64,000 bases of DNA. Origin: Bombyx mori (Eukaryota; Arthropoda; Insecta; Lepidoptera; Bombycidae). The DNA is taken from positions 2,480,001 through 2,544,000 of the forward strand of contig NC_085108.1 of the NCBI RefSeq assembly GCF_030269925.1, in the 5' to 3' direction. A program made the position numbers and the translations under genes. Positions 10,442-21,961 of the stretch are shown one piece after another. The stretch's first letter is position 1. Each line of letters opens with the position of its first letter. The notes beneath the pieces are model-generated. The model was not told where the DNA came from and did not search any database. It saw only the letters and a list, made by a program, of their open reading frames with translations.

Positions 10442-11048
10442 CTATACTAATATTATAAAGCTGAAGAGTTTGTTTGTTTGAACGCGCTAATCTCAGGAAC
10501 TACTGGTCCGATTTGAAAAATTCTTTCAGTGTTAAATAGCCCTCTTTCCCTAACTATGCTGATAGCCTTGAGAGACTTATCAGCTTCGCCCTAACATGTA
10601 GGTGAGCTCACGGGGCTCAAACCGGAGTGGTGCTAACACTGGCCCTAGCAAGAGCAGTGCTTCGCAGAATCTACCACCGGATCGGAAACGCGCCCACTGA
10701 GAAGATCCCACGAGAAACTCAGTGGGCTGTGTCTGTGGGTTAATTCGCTCGTCGAGCCCTTCGTCGCAAGCGACGGATTCGACAAGGACGGTGACCGGTG
10801 CTTGTGGTACCTAAAAGCACCGTGATAGCCCATTTATTGAGGAAGGCTATAGGCTATATAACATCACTCTAAGATCAATACAGGTGTAGCACCAATAAAT
10901 AATGTTTCAAAATAGGGGTTTAAATAGCTCCTTAACATTATATAATTCAAAATTATTTTCACTTTCTACGTAAATGAAGTGGGGGGTAAAATTTAGCGTT
11001 ATGCCAAAGTAACTATTCCACGCGGACGAAGTCGCGGGCAAAAGCTAG
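10442..11048 (+). mobile_element. Helitron family C with nested family J LINE
   Basis: Starts 'tatactaatattataaagctgaag' and ends 'gcggacgaagtcgcgggcaaaagctag', the widespread lepidopteran Helitron termini with a GC-rich stem and CTAG end. A family J 3' end (10548-10828, minus) interrupts it. Confidence 0.85.
10548..10828 (-). mobile_element. Family J LINE 3' end
   Basis: Reads 'ggtgagctcacggggctcaa', the hairpin region and 'gtacctaaaagcaccg'. Nested in the Helitron. Confidence 0.8.
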
Positions 11049-11094
11049 TAAATATATGTGTATATATATAAAAGATGTATCTAATTATTATTAT

Positions 11095-11096
<2 letters not shown>

Positions 11097-11140
<44 letters not shown>

Positions 11141-11480
11141 TTTTTTTTTTTTTTTTTTTTTTTTTTTATTGAGGGTTTACTGGTGTCCCGGAGGCCTTTC
11201 CAGTTTCACAAGGACAGGTGGGCGAGCAAGGGCTCAGCCAGAAGGGGCGGGATTTGCTAACAGCTACCCGAGTGCCTCCAAGGGAGACCTAACAACTCAA
11301 GAGTAAATGCTTCGCGAATTAATCTACTACCGGATCGGAATCACGACCCGCTGAGAAGATCCGCCGAGAAACTCAACGGGCTGATGTTTAGGATAGATTG
11401 CACGTCGGACTCTTTGTCGAGTTCGACGAGTACGGTTACCGTGGAGGTGATTGTCTGCGTCTCCCGCCTCCACGTAAATT
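11097..11480 (-). mobile_element. Jockey-type LINE 3' end with long poly(A)
   Basis: On the minus strand this reads the same 3' end as the element at 12556-14190 ('ggccaccagtaaaccctcaat' then about 70 A with one or two interruptions). It is truncated just upstream of the basic C-terminus. The T-run at 11099-11167 is its poly(A) tail. Confidence 0.85.
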
Positions 11481-11517
11481 GTGAAGCGCCTAAAAAATTC
11501 CCTCCACTAATTCTGAT

Positions 11518-11765
11518 CTTTTTTTTTATTGCTTAGATGGGTGGACGAGCTCACAGCCCACCTGGTGTTAAGTGGTTACTTGAACCCATATATATCTACA
11601 ACGTAAATACGCCACCCACCTTGAGATACAAGTTTTAAGGTCTCAGTATGTTACAACGGCTGCCCCACCCTTCAAACCGAAACGCATTACTGCTTCACGG
11701 CAGAAATAGACAGGGCGGTGTTATCTACCCGTGCGGACTCACAAGCGGTCCTATCACCAGTACAA
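11518..11765 (-). mobile_element. Bm1 SINE, head missing
   Basis: From 'tattgcttagatgggtggacgagctcac' to 'ggtcctatcaccagta'. Confidence 0.85.
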
Positions 11766-12410
11766 ATAATAATAAAACTAAATCTGATCTTTTCGCGCAA
11801 TTGTCTCTTTCAAAAGCATAATTAAGGGTGCTGGTGGTGCTGCTCCGCTTTTGTAGCGCATCAGGGATGTTTGCAGACGCGCACATAGATTGTTTTTACG
11901 CTATCATGCGTAAGAGGTGTGCATCTCTGGTAAGCAGAGTGAGGGCCAGCTCCAACAGTATCCTGAGCATGATCGCAAGCAGGCTGGACTGTGTATACAT
12001 GGGTCGCTGCGGTGCCATCTCCCATGGGATGTTACGACAGTAATTCATTGTGATGTAAATATAACTACTAATATAGGTCTAAGTCTTATTAACAATTTAT
12101 ATGAGTCATGCTTACTTGCAATAAAAACATTATTATTATATTCACACATATTTATTAAAACATTATTATTAGATTCACAACTTCAAGCAAACGACAACCC
12201 TATACTCACGGAATACGGAAGTCGGATATATACACGTGTATCGTGCTTATCGAATGAAACAGGAACGTGACTGGCGGACCGCGTTTCAAAACAGCGTGAT
12301 AATTCAAAAAAACAACGTAGGTACCGAGAGAAAAACGTGAAAAATCCTTTGTCTCCAACTAAGTTAGGAATGCTGTTGGAAAAGTTAGCGGAATTATTTT
12401 TATTTTTATG
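11766..12410. other. Unassigned sequence
   Basis: No supported gene. Short open frames at 11828-12043 and 11917-12270 have no recognisable domain and overlap each other. Confidence 0.4.
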
Positions 12411-12465
12411 CTCACGGACGTCAGCAATGCCAGGGGTAGAGCCAAGCCACTGTCTACCGTTTAAT
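12411..12465 (-). mobile_element. Family C LINE scrap
   Basis: 'gtcagcaatgccaggggtagagccaagccactgtctacc' only. Confidence 0.65.
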
Positions 12466-12555
12466 AATAATACCGTTATGAATTTATTAACTTTTAAGTT
12501 ATATTTTATTAAGTGAATTTATTAATACTAGTGGTCGTGCAGTAGTCGAAATTCG

Positions 12556-14151
12556 GCGGACGTTATCGGCATACATAAACCCGGTAAACCAAAAAATCAT
12601 CCGACGAGCTACCGCCCGATTAGCCTCCTCATGTCTCTAGGCAAACTGTATGAGCGTCTGCTCTACAAACGCCTCAGAGACTTCGTCTCATCCAAGGGCA
12701 TTCTTATCGATGAACAATTCGGATTCCGTACAAATCACTCATGCGTTCAACAGGTGCACCGCCTCACGGAGCACATTCTTGTGGGGCTTAATCGACCAAA
12801 ACCGTTATACACGGGAGCTCTCTTCTTCGACGTCGCAAAAGCGTTCGACAAAATCTGGCACAATGGTTTGATTTTCAAACTATTCAACATGGGCGTGCCG
12901 GATAGTCTCGTGCTCATCATACGGGACTTCTTGTCGAACCGCTCTTTTCGATATCGAGTCGAGGGAACCCGCTCCTCCCCACGACCTCTCACAGCTGGAG
13001 TCCCGCAAGGCTCTGTCCTCTCACCCCTCCTATTTAGCTTATTCGTCAACGATATTCCCCGGTCGCCGCCGACCCATTTAGCTTTATTCGCCGACGACAC
13101 GACTGTTTACTATTCTAGTAGAAATAAGTCCCTAATCGCGAAGAAGCTTCAGAGCGCAGCCCTAGCCCTAGGACAGTGGTTCCGAAAATGGCGCATAGAC
13201 ATCAACCCAGCGAAAAGTACTGCGGTGCTATTTCAGAGGGGAAGCTCCACACGGATTTCCTCCCGGATTAGGAGGAGGAATCTCACACCCCCGATTACTC
13301 TCTTTAGACAACCCATACCCTGGGCCAGGAAGGTCAAGTACCTGGGCGTTACCCTGGATGCATCGATGACATTCCGCCCGCATATAAAATCAGTCCGTGA
13401 CCGTGCCGCGTTTATTCTCGGTAGACTCTACCCCATGATCTGTAAGCGGAGTAAAATGTCCCTTCGGAACAAGGTGACACTTTACAAAACTTGCATAAGG
13501 CCCGTCATGACTTACGCGAGTGTGGTGTTCGCTCACGCGGCCCGCACACACATAGACACCCTCCAATCCCTACAATCCCGCTTTTGCAGGTTAGCTGTCG
13601 GGGCTCCGTGGTTCGTGAGGAACGTTGACCTACACGACGACCTGGGCCTCGAATCAATTCGGAAATACATGAAGTCAGCGTCGGAACGATACTTCGATAA
13701 GGCTATGCGTCATGATAATCGCCTTATCGTTGCCGCCGCTGACTACTCCCCGAATCCTGATCATGCAGGAGCCAGTCACCGTCGACGCCCTAGACACGTC
13801 CTTACGGATCCATCAGATCCAATAACCTTTGCATTAGATGCCTTCAGCTCTAATACTAGGGGCAGGCTTAGGGACCCCGGTAACCGTACTCGTCGAACTC
13901 GACAAAGAGGTCGACGTGCAACCTAACCCATGCATCAGCCCGCTGAGTTTCTCGCCGGATCTTCTCAGCGGGTCGCGATTCCGATCCGGTAGTAGATTCA
14001 TTCGCGAAACAATTGCTCTTGAGTTGTTAGGTCTCCTTCGGAGGCGCTCGGGCAGTTGTTAGCAAATCCCACCCCTCTTGGCTGAGCCTTTGCTCGCCCA
14101 CCTGTCCTGGTGAAACTGGAAAGGCCTTCGGGCCACCAGTAAACTTTCAAT

Positions 14152-14190
<39 letters not shown>
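12556..14190 (+). mobile_element. Jockey-type LINE, 5'-truncated, with reverse transcriptase ORF
   Basis: The ORF is open from the truncation point (12556) to the stop at 13926, about 456 codons. It begins in the first RT motif (HKPGKPKNHPTSYRPISLL) and includes FFDVAKAFDKIW, AGVPQGSVLSPLLFSLF and the catalytic LFADDT motif; the C-terminus is strongly basic. No frame damage is visible, but ORF1 and the endonuclease are missing. The 3' UTR has the cccgctgag...ctcagcggg hairpin and ends in about 37 A. The 11-bp sequence gtcgaaattcg flanks it at 12545-12555 and 14191-14201, a target-site duplication within the Helitron. The insertion looks recent. Confidence 0.9.
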
Positions 14191-14193
<3 letters not shown>

Positions 14194-14332
14194 GAAATTC
14201 GACTATAATTAATTGAAATTGTAAGTTTGTACACTATTATGATTCTAATTTCAAAGACTATTATACTAATATAGTCACAAATTTCACCAAGAATACACTA
14301 TAGAAAAATATTAATAAAGAAAAACTATATTT

Positions 14333-14774
14333 GAGGCCTATAAAATCAAAGGCAGCTAAACGCCATAGTGTAGTAAAATGGATTAACTATGGCGCCATCT
14401 TGTTTAGTTAGTTGAACACGCTTTAAGTAGTATTTTCATGTTATAACAAATGCAATAAATCTCTAGCAAATTCAGTTCAAAAATTTAATTTTTGCTCTGT
14501 ACTAAAATATAAACAAAGCTTAATCATTTAAAATTCAGATTATTAGTAATATTCTCATTCTTTATAAATCTGCTTTAAAATAAAGAATTTCGTAGCTACC
14601 CGAACAAAATTATTTCAGTTTCTCAAACCGGGAGTGTTGCTAACACTGGCCCTAGCAAAAGCAGTGCTTCGATGGATCAGAAGCATCCGTAATGACGTGC
14701 TTAGGGCCGTTTTTAGTAGTTTACCTCAATATTTGACAGAATTGGATTTAGCTGCGTTTGATTTTATAGGCCTC
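14333..14774. mobile_element. TIR element (MITE-like) nested in the Helitron
   Basis: Ends in inverted repeats gaggcctataaaatcaaa...tttgattttataggcctc with further pairing (gcagctaa / ttagctgc). ATTT flanks both sides (14329-14332, 14775-14778). It contains a family J scrap at about 14627-14690. Confidence 0.75.
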
Positions 14775-15103
14775 ATTTAATCTATTCTCAATTTGACCAC
14801 AGACGTAAAGAACAAAAGTTTGACACTAAATAAATAGTATGCATGTGTGTGTGTCAAATACATGGTAGTGTGTGTAACGTTTTCTTTATTGATTTAATGT
14901 ATCTTTTATGCATTATTTTAAAAAAATATTAGCATTGTGCACTCTAGCTAGAGAAGCTAATATTTTTTTAAGCTAATATTTAAAAAAATATTAGCTTCTC
15001 TATATTCTCTATAAGTGTGGAAAATTTCATACTCCTCCGTCCGCGCAATTTTCGTAAAAAAGGGATACAAAGTTTTTGCTTCACGTATAAATATATAGAT
15101 TTG

Positions 15104-15699
15104 CGTTTATTTTTTGTGTTTGGTTTTTAATAAAGTTATGGCAAAGTTGGAAATTGTTTGGTAATTCACGTATTAATTTATTAATATATTCGTTTGAATA
15201 CTGTATAAACTGCGTCTGTTCGCCTCGCGGATGGATTTGGACTGCCCAATAATGCAACACTGGACACGTGTGCATGCTGAGCACTCTGGATCCAAACCAG
15301 CCTTTAGGTTAAGGTAGTTTTGATGTTAATTTTGAGTTTTTTGTTTTATTATTATTATTATTTGATTTTAGAAAATATCTAAATATGTAATTAATAAATT
15401 GAATATTTTAAGAAACTGCGATACTGACAACAATAGCGTCGCAAGAAGCCAATTGCCATACTTAAGGAAAAAATAAGAAGAAACAATTAATTTAACGTTA
15501 AATAATTACTACTTTTAGTTAATCTGAATTCTATTTTATCTTCACTTATTATCAATACTATAACAAAGCCTACAGTATCAAAGACCAGCTACGCCGTAGG
15601 CTACCGTAGCACTCGCTACGACAAAGCTACGCGGCAAGTGTAGCAATTGTTTTGAAATATTTTAATTGCATCGGTAATTTAGATAAAAACGGGGTTACA
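15104..15699. other. Unassigned sequence upstream of G4
   Basis: No divergent partner exon for G4 was found here. A GC-rich stretch (15580-15645: 'agctacgccgtaggctaccgtagcactcgctacg...') has self-complementary pieces and may be the end of an unknown element. Confidence 0.4.
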
Positions 15700-15818
15700 T
15701 TAAAAATTTACGCAAAACTTCGATAAGCACGCGAGGAAAGTGATAAGGCATGTACGAATGTATATAAGGCAGTACACGAAGCCTCGTTGCATTGTTCTGT
15801 TGTGGTACCAGCACAGAA
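15700..15818 (+). promoter_or_regulatory. G4 promoter
   Basis: TATA box TATATAAGG at 15761-15769, 50 bp before the ATG. GATA motifs lie at about 15722 (CGATAAGC) and 15741 (TGATAAGG). No divergent gene is attached. Confidence 0.65.
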
Positions 15819-17288
15819 ATGGAGTCTGGAGGGGTATTGGCCGTGATTTTAGTACTAATACAGGTACGTTGTCCGTTTTGGTAGAATACGGTAGAATTTT
15901 TTATCTGTGCTAAACACGTATTACGTAGCGACATCTGTTGTCGTTTTTCGACATTTAACTACGGGAAATTCCTTTTATTATTTCATTTGGTCGTGAAATA
16001 ATTTAATAGTAATCGAAATTAGATTTGCAATTGTTTAATAATAATAATAAAACATTTATTTCAGAAAAAATCCATAAAATAATAATAATACAATAGTCAG
16101 CACACAAACAGTTCAACAATACAAATAGAAAATGAACAATATACTAATTCAATTAATTAAATATACAAAGGAAATGAATTAGAAACACATAATTATATCA
16201 ATACAGTAGTAACCACTCTATGTCAATATTAGCTATCATTATGTCAATCAGTCAATTAATTTGGAGAAAAAATAAAATAAAAATAAACTACTCTATAATA
16301 AAATAAAAATAAACCAAAATGTATACTCGTTAATTAAATGAAAATTTTATTTAACGTCGATATAATTGCTTTAAAAATACTTTGATGTGTATTTTTAATA
16401 ATTTTTTTAAATACACTGTGAAATTTATTGGAAGCCGACCCAAGATACAACTTTCCCCTTTGTTAAATGTAGAAAGACATATATAAGAATAAGTTACACC
16501 CAAAAGCATAAATGTCGTATATCTTATACAAAGAATGTAGCTCAGACTTACAATGCTCAGCGCGAGACAATAAAAACGATTTAAACTATTAGCTTACTCA
16601 CTCAAACAAGTGTTACGCTAACAAAACCCGCAAAGAATAATGCTAACAAACAATTGCATATTAAATTAGCACAGGCATAACGATTGTTCTTTGCAAAAAG
16701 AAAAGTTCAATTTCTGTCGATGTAATTATTATTTTAAATTCTATTTCCCTTATGTTCGAAGAAGAGAAACTGGGATTCTATAAAAGATCCAGTGCTGCCG
16801 GTAAACAAAATTAAATTTTCTACCATTTCATGTTTAAATCAATTTAATTGTGTATTTTGTTTTGTTTTCAACAGGGTATCCTAAGTTTGCCGATGTCCGG
16901 GAACGGCTGCCTCGGGTCGAACTTGTACAGCCCTTACGGCTCATCCCTCTACATTCCCACAGTAGCGACCGGGAACGGCCAGGCCACGGTCACCTCCTTA
17001 CCGAATTGCTTTAGCCCCGCAACGGGGTTTCCGGACTACGGCCCCGTCCGCACTAACCAAGTGACGCCCCTGGTCACCGAGATCGTGCCTTCTCTGCAGT
17101 TCGGTGACATTTCGGTCACAGGGGACATGCCGATAGGCGGCACGATAAAAGTGAGCGGTTGCTTCCCGGTTTACGGCACGGTCGCCGTCGATGGTAACAT
17201 GCCGTCTTCTGGTAAGGCTGTCATAAATACTGGCGGCGGTTTCGTCACTCAATACATAGATCCTTCATGTGGATGTGGACGTCTATAG
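15819..17288 (+). CDS. G4: divergent chorion protein, A/B class unclear
   Basis: Two exons, 15819-15863 and 16875-17288, giving 152 residues. Exon 1 encodes MESGGVLAVILVLIQ with a GTACGT donor; exon 2 starts after TTCAACAG with GILSLPMSGNG. The central region (from about residue 100) is FGDISVTGDMPIGGTIKVSG, then FPVYGTVAVDGNMPSSGKAV. It aligns without gaps both to the A-type repeat (GELPVAGT...) and to the B-type repeat (...VAxDGxFPTAG). The last two repeats look more B-like. It lacks the SEN motif and the Gly/Tyr-rich arms; the chain ends SCGCGRL. The codon choice is GC-rich, like other chorion mature exons. It has no partner gene. Confidence 0.8.
15864..16874 (+). other. Intron of G4
   Basis: About 1 kb, very AT-rich, with 'aataataataaaacatttatttcag' near 16040. 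An open TAA-rich stretch (16040-16330) resembles the 3' tail of a degraded LINE. No complete element recognised. Confidence 0.4.
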
Positions 17289-17414
17289 GAACTTTAAGAC
17301 GATCGATAGACATTAATCATAATATTTTCGCTCATAATTAGACGCTGTCTGAACGTTGTATGTAATTTTGGATTTTCTAAAACTACAAAAAAAAAAGAAG
17401 AAAATTTAATAATA

Positions 17415-17988
17415 AAATTAAGCAAAAGACTTGTCGTGATAGAACCTTAAAATTCACACCACGTTTTAAATGATAAGCATCTTTCTAATTCACTAGAAAG
17501 CTTGTGAGTGGTGTAACTTGTTTCCAATGACGACCAGACAGCGGCTAACGACAAAAGCTTTATTTAATAACGAACTTGAATGAGGCGGACTGAAAGCGCG
17601 ATGTTATTTTTCATACAAGACTCGATTCGGCGTATTCGGGATACAAAACTTCAACTGACATTGTCAAGGCATGTCGAATTACGCCAGTTGCTCGTTAGGT
17701 GGTCAACGAATATGCGAAAAAAATTAAATCGATATCAGGTCGCTTATTACCCTATGGCTCGAAACTAGTAAAACTGCAGCGAAAAATTGTGGAAAGACAA
17801 AAAAACGGAAACTTAGGTTAATGATGTATTAATTATTATAAATAAAACATGTTTTTTTTATTGTGTTATTTAATTTAATATAGATGTATTTTGTCAAATT
17901 CTCAGCTGTTTTTTTTTGGGCTTTAAGCAATAAAATGGTGGACGTTTTACATTATTTATTATTGTGTTACGGTTTTTATATAATAGTA
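17415..17988. other. Unassigned sequence
   Basis: Downstream of the G4 poly(A) signal (AATAAA about 17411). Nothing supportable seen. Confidence 0.4.
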
Positions 17989-18206
17989 CTAGCCGTACTC
18001 GCCCGCTTCGCTGGGCATTTAAAATTAACATTATTGTTTATCATCCTTATTATTAGGGAGTCCAACACTCATGTAAGTATTAGCCTATCCATTAAGTACA
18101 TTTATTTTCTACACGGATACCAAGTATCAAGTCAATCGGATGCACGGTTCAGTAGTTATAACGGAACATCCGTAAAAACCAGTGTAGATTTATATAGTAG
18201 TATAGA
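17989..18206 (-). mobile_element. Helitron family D
   Basis: Minus strand starts TCTATACTACTATATAAATC and ends 'gcccagcgaagcgggcgagtacggctag', with CTAG followed by T. A second copy lies at 21962-22555. Confidence 0.75.
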
Positions 18207-18302
18207 TATACGCTAATGATTTGTTAGCGTATTAAAAATTGGCTAGATTTCTGATCCCACATGCTCACGCTCGAATAGTAGTAAATATATATATTCTAAA
18301 TA

Positions 18303-18739
18303 TTTTTTTATTGCTTAGATGGATGGACGAGCTCACAGCCCACCTGGAGTTAAGTGGTTACTGGAGCCCATAGACATCTAAAACGTAAATGCGCCACCCT
18401 TCTTGAGATAAGTTCTAAGATCACAGTATAGTTACAACGGCTGCCCCACCTTTCAAACCGAAACGCATTACTGCTTCACGGCAGAAATAGGCGGGGCGGT
18501 GGTACCTACCCGTGCGAACTCACAAGAAGTCCTACTACCAGTAATTACGCAAATTATAATTTTGCGGGTTTAATTTTTATTACAAGCTGTTATTCCTTCA
18601 CCGTGGAAGTCGACCGTGAACATTTGTTAAGTACGTATTTCATTAGAAAAATTGGTACCCGCCTGCGGGATTCGAACACCGTTGCATCACTAGATACGAA
18701 TGCACCGGACGCCTTATCCTTTAGGCCACGACGACTTCA
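18303..18739 (-). mobile_element. Bm1 SINE, near full length
   Basis: Complete from the tail to the tRNA-like head ('cctttaggccacgacgactt'). Confidence 0.9.
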
Positions 18740-19469
18740 ATCTTCTATGAAACACCAAAATTATAAATCGAACGATTACCTAACTCTGATCACACTTGCA
18801 AACAGTTTTGTTAATATTAATGGTGGCTAGATAAGGCACGATAGATCGATTTCATTGAAGTCACGTACTAATAATAATTATTGGTTTAAGTTTTTTGAAG
18901 TGAAACTTCTTTGGAATCGTTGCGATTTCAAACTCGACGAAACGGAAATGAAACGAAACGAAAAAATAAGTGTGCCGCGATTGACTTGCCGAAGCGGCTC
19001 CGAGCGGCGCCGACAAATCACGAAGCGCTCCACACGGTCTCACGTCCCAGACTAGTTCATTGTGTTTTTGACGTCCGTGCACGCTGTCGTGGCTCTCGGA
19101 GCGCCCTGAGATACTTTTATTTATATTTAGTTTGTTATCAACAGATGTCGCTGCACGTAAATTCAACAATTCCTGAATCGCGGTGGCGAAATGTTACACA
19201 GTTGATATACGTTCTCATATTTCTCTTATTAAGTCATACTTAGCTGGCGTAGGGATACCGTGATCATGCTCATTCAGGCGGTTTCCCTAGGATGAGGCTG
19301 CTCCATTGCACTGCTGAGTGGTTGACCCTTGCGATTGTTTTTAGAAGTTTCACTTCTACCGTGTTTGACTTGCTCACACACGTTTTTTTTTTTCTGAATG
19401 CTAATTGCTATATCAAAGAATATAGCATAGATGTGAGGATCATTATGGACAATTAAGAGAATCTTAACC
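18740..19469. other. Unassigned sequence
   Basis: Several overlapping short open frames on both strands (18855-19243) with no domain. No support for a gene. Confidence 0.4.
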
Positions 19470-19722
19470 GGTTATCGTTCTAGTCGAACCCGTCGGCTCG
19501 ACTCGGCGAGTAAATTAACCCACAGAGACAAACCACTGATTTTCTCGCCGGATCTTCTTAGTGGGTCGCGCTTCCGATCCGGTGGTAGATTCTGCGAAGC
19601 ATTGCTCTTGCTTGCTTGTTAGTGTTAGCAACGTCATCAAGTTTGAGCCCCGTGAGTTCACCTACTAGTTAGGGTTACGCTGAAATGGTCTCTCAACACC
19701 ATCAGATTAGGTAGGAAAAAAA
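19470..19722 (+). mobile_element. Family J LINE 3' end
   Basis: Forward copy ending 'ggtaggaaaaaaaatg', including the hairpin region. Confidence 0.8.
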
Positions 19723-19929
19723 ATGTAAGAGAAGAAGACAGACCGGCATTACACTGGCAATAGTAGTAGGGTGTATTATAAGCCCAACTGGGTACATATC
19801 AAAATACCGTCTCTTACTGCTACCTAGCAGTCATGCGTTCCAGTTTTAAGGGTGGGTGAGTATAGAACACAACTGAGACTATAACTGGAAGATACTTAGC
19901 ATCAGATGGGCAGTAAACTCGTTCATTTA

Positions 19930-20221
19930 TCTATATATATAAAAATGAATTGCTGTTCGTTAGTCTCGCTAAAATTAGAGAGCGGCTGGACCGATTTGGC
20001 TAATTTTGTCTTGAATTATTGGTGGAAGTCCAAAGAAGGTTTAAAAGGTAGATTTAAAGGTAGAAAATGATGGGAATTAAATAAAAATAACAATTTTGTT
20101 TTCCCTTTGATGTGTCCCCCGTCGGACGGATTCCTTTTGTTTGTTTTAAGTTTATTTTATACAAAGGCTTAGGTCTTTTATTTATCGATTGAGGCTCTAA
20201 GAAGTCTGCCAGATCAGCTAG
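19930..20221 (+). mobile_element. Helitron family B
   Basis: Starts TCTATATATATAAAAATGAATTG and ends GCCAGATCAGCTAG before T. Shared with 25452-25985 and 46819-47101. Confidence 0.8.
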
Positions 20222-20529
20222 TCTATATTATAAAAAATAAGTTCCGCATTTATGTTAAACATTTAATTTTCTATCGGACCAGTCGATGTCTTAACTGTGT
20301 CACCTAATATAAAGGTCCTTCTTATTCAGCGGGCTCATATTATACCTTTATGTTGTCAATGAACGCCTTCATACGAGCCTCAAATGAGGCAGAAATGAAC
20401 TGAGGTAGGCGGAGGCAAGGAGAAGCGTATAGCGTAGGTACAACTTGCCCCGCCATGTATTCTAAGAACCTCTGTCCGAGCCTCAAATGAGACAAAGATC
20501 AACCGAGGTAGGCGGAGGCAAACGGAAGC

Positions 20530-20855
20530 GTCGTGAAGTCGTCGTTGCCTAAAGGATAAGACGTCCGGCGCATTTGTGTTGAGCGATGCATCGGTGTTCG
20601 AATCCCGCAGGCGGATACCAATTTTTCTAATGAAATACGTACTTAACAAATGTTCACGATTGTCTTCCACGGTGAAGGAATAACATCGTGTAATAAAAAT
20701 CAAACACGCAAAAATTATAATTTGCGTAATTACTGGTGGTAGGACCTCTTGTGAGTCCGCGCGAGTAGGAGCCACTGCCTTACCTATTTTTGCCGTGAAG
20801 CAGTAACGCGTTTCGGTCTGAAGGGTAGGGCAGCCGTTGTATACAGTCTTAGTAT
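20530..20855 (+). mobile_element. Bm1 SINE, 3'-truncated
   Basis: Has the tRNA-like head ('gaagtcgtcgttgcctaaaggataagacg', B box 'tgttcgaatcccgc') and body, ending at 'gggcagccgttgtat'. Confidence 0.85.
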
Positions 20856-21781
20856 GATGGCTATACAGTGTCTAAAGCATAGTCTACGTGATGACGGTTA
20901 TTATTATTTCTATGATAGAACATAATTAGGCTTAATTATTATTATTCATATAAATAGCTGTTTCTTTGTATATTATTATTATATATTTTTTATAAATCAT
21001 TATGAATAAAATAAAGTTGATAACTTTGTAAAGTAGTTTTTTTTATCAACAAAAAAACAATAATAAAAAAAACAAAATGTGTGCAATTCACACGTGGTAG
21101 AAGTGAAACCTTCCAAAATTAAAATACAATTATCCTAAACGTCTTAAGTATATGTAAAATTTTGTCATTAGTAAATAATTGTAAGGTAGCGCCCTCTGTG
21201 AATTGATATTTTAATTTCACGTAAAATCCTAACTTAAAATTCACTACAAGAGCTTTCATACACACGTTAGTATTAAAAAATCTCACAGATGGCGCTGTAT
21301 TAAATAGTATGTATATTTCTGTCTCATTCTTTGCTGGCTTCATCCTACACATTTTTGTATTTGTGTCTCTTATCTGTCGTTTTTTCCGTTGCATCCGGTT
21401 TGAAATCACAACGATTCTAAAGAAGTTTTCACTTCAAAATGTATACCCGAATAATTATTTTCTTTATACCTGGAATAGAACTTAAAATTAATATTTTTTT
21501 AATAAGGAACTTCGTTCCTATCCGGTGTTCCACGACACCACACATCTTTTTTTTCTTTCTAGAAATGTCAAGAACAAATACGTCATGATGTACATATATA
21601 ACATAAATAATATTTACATGGAAATGGCAGCGATTTCGGTATTTCTCACACCGGGCAAACATTAGCGCAAGTGTGTTTAGTAACAACATTTTTATCGAGT
21701 TTTATCTATGTATGTTACAGTAACATAATGTGAAACTAAGTTATTCTTTATCGAAAATTATTCTGCAATATGTAATGTGTG

Positions 21782-21817
<36 letters not shown>

Positions 21818-21961
21818 TACGTATGTATGTGTTGAGAAAGACGAAAATGTTACATCTGTAATTTTATTGCTTAAGTAATTTCTGGGTTGATTTGTGTCGT
21901 AACTTTTTTCGAATGGCAAAGGTGTATTAAATTTCTATTCGAGAATCGTAAGTATTAACGA
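20856..21961. other. Unassigned sequence with an unidentified repeat
   Basis: The block near 21505-21560 ('aaggaacttcgttcc...ggtgttccacgacaccacaca') recurs at 56262-56305 and partly at 55750-55775, so it is a dispersed repeat of unknown type. An (AT)n tract lies at 21791-21818. Otherwise nothing recognised. Confidence 0.45.

Larger units (their letters stand above)
12533..15103 (-). mobile_element. Helitron family A, split by a LINE and a MITE
   Basis: The minus-strand 3' end is 'cgaatttcgactactgcacgaccactag' at 12533 and the 5' end is at 'cttcacgtataaatatatagat' near 15103. Inside are the LINE 12556-14190 and a TIR element 14333-14774, each with target-site duplication. An extra inverted repeat (about 14951-14999, arms agagaagctaatattttttta) is present only in this copy. 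Confidence 0.8.

Noticed and set aside
10370..10445. TATA plus ATG (10407) that could be another chorion signal exon
   Set aside because: The peptide (MSPTRPSPG...) is not hydrophobic and no mature exon follows.
11075..11260. Open frame with poly-Phe
   Set aside because: It is the T-run of an antisense LINE poly(A) tail.
21119..21689. Two open frames of 86-96 codons on the minus strand
   Set aside because: AT-rich, no recognisable domain, no promoter or splice pattern; likely chance.
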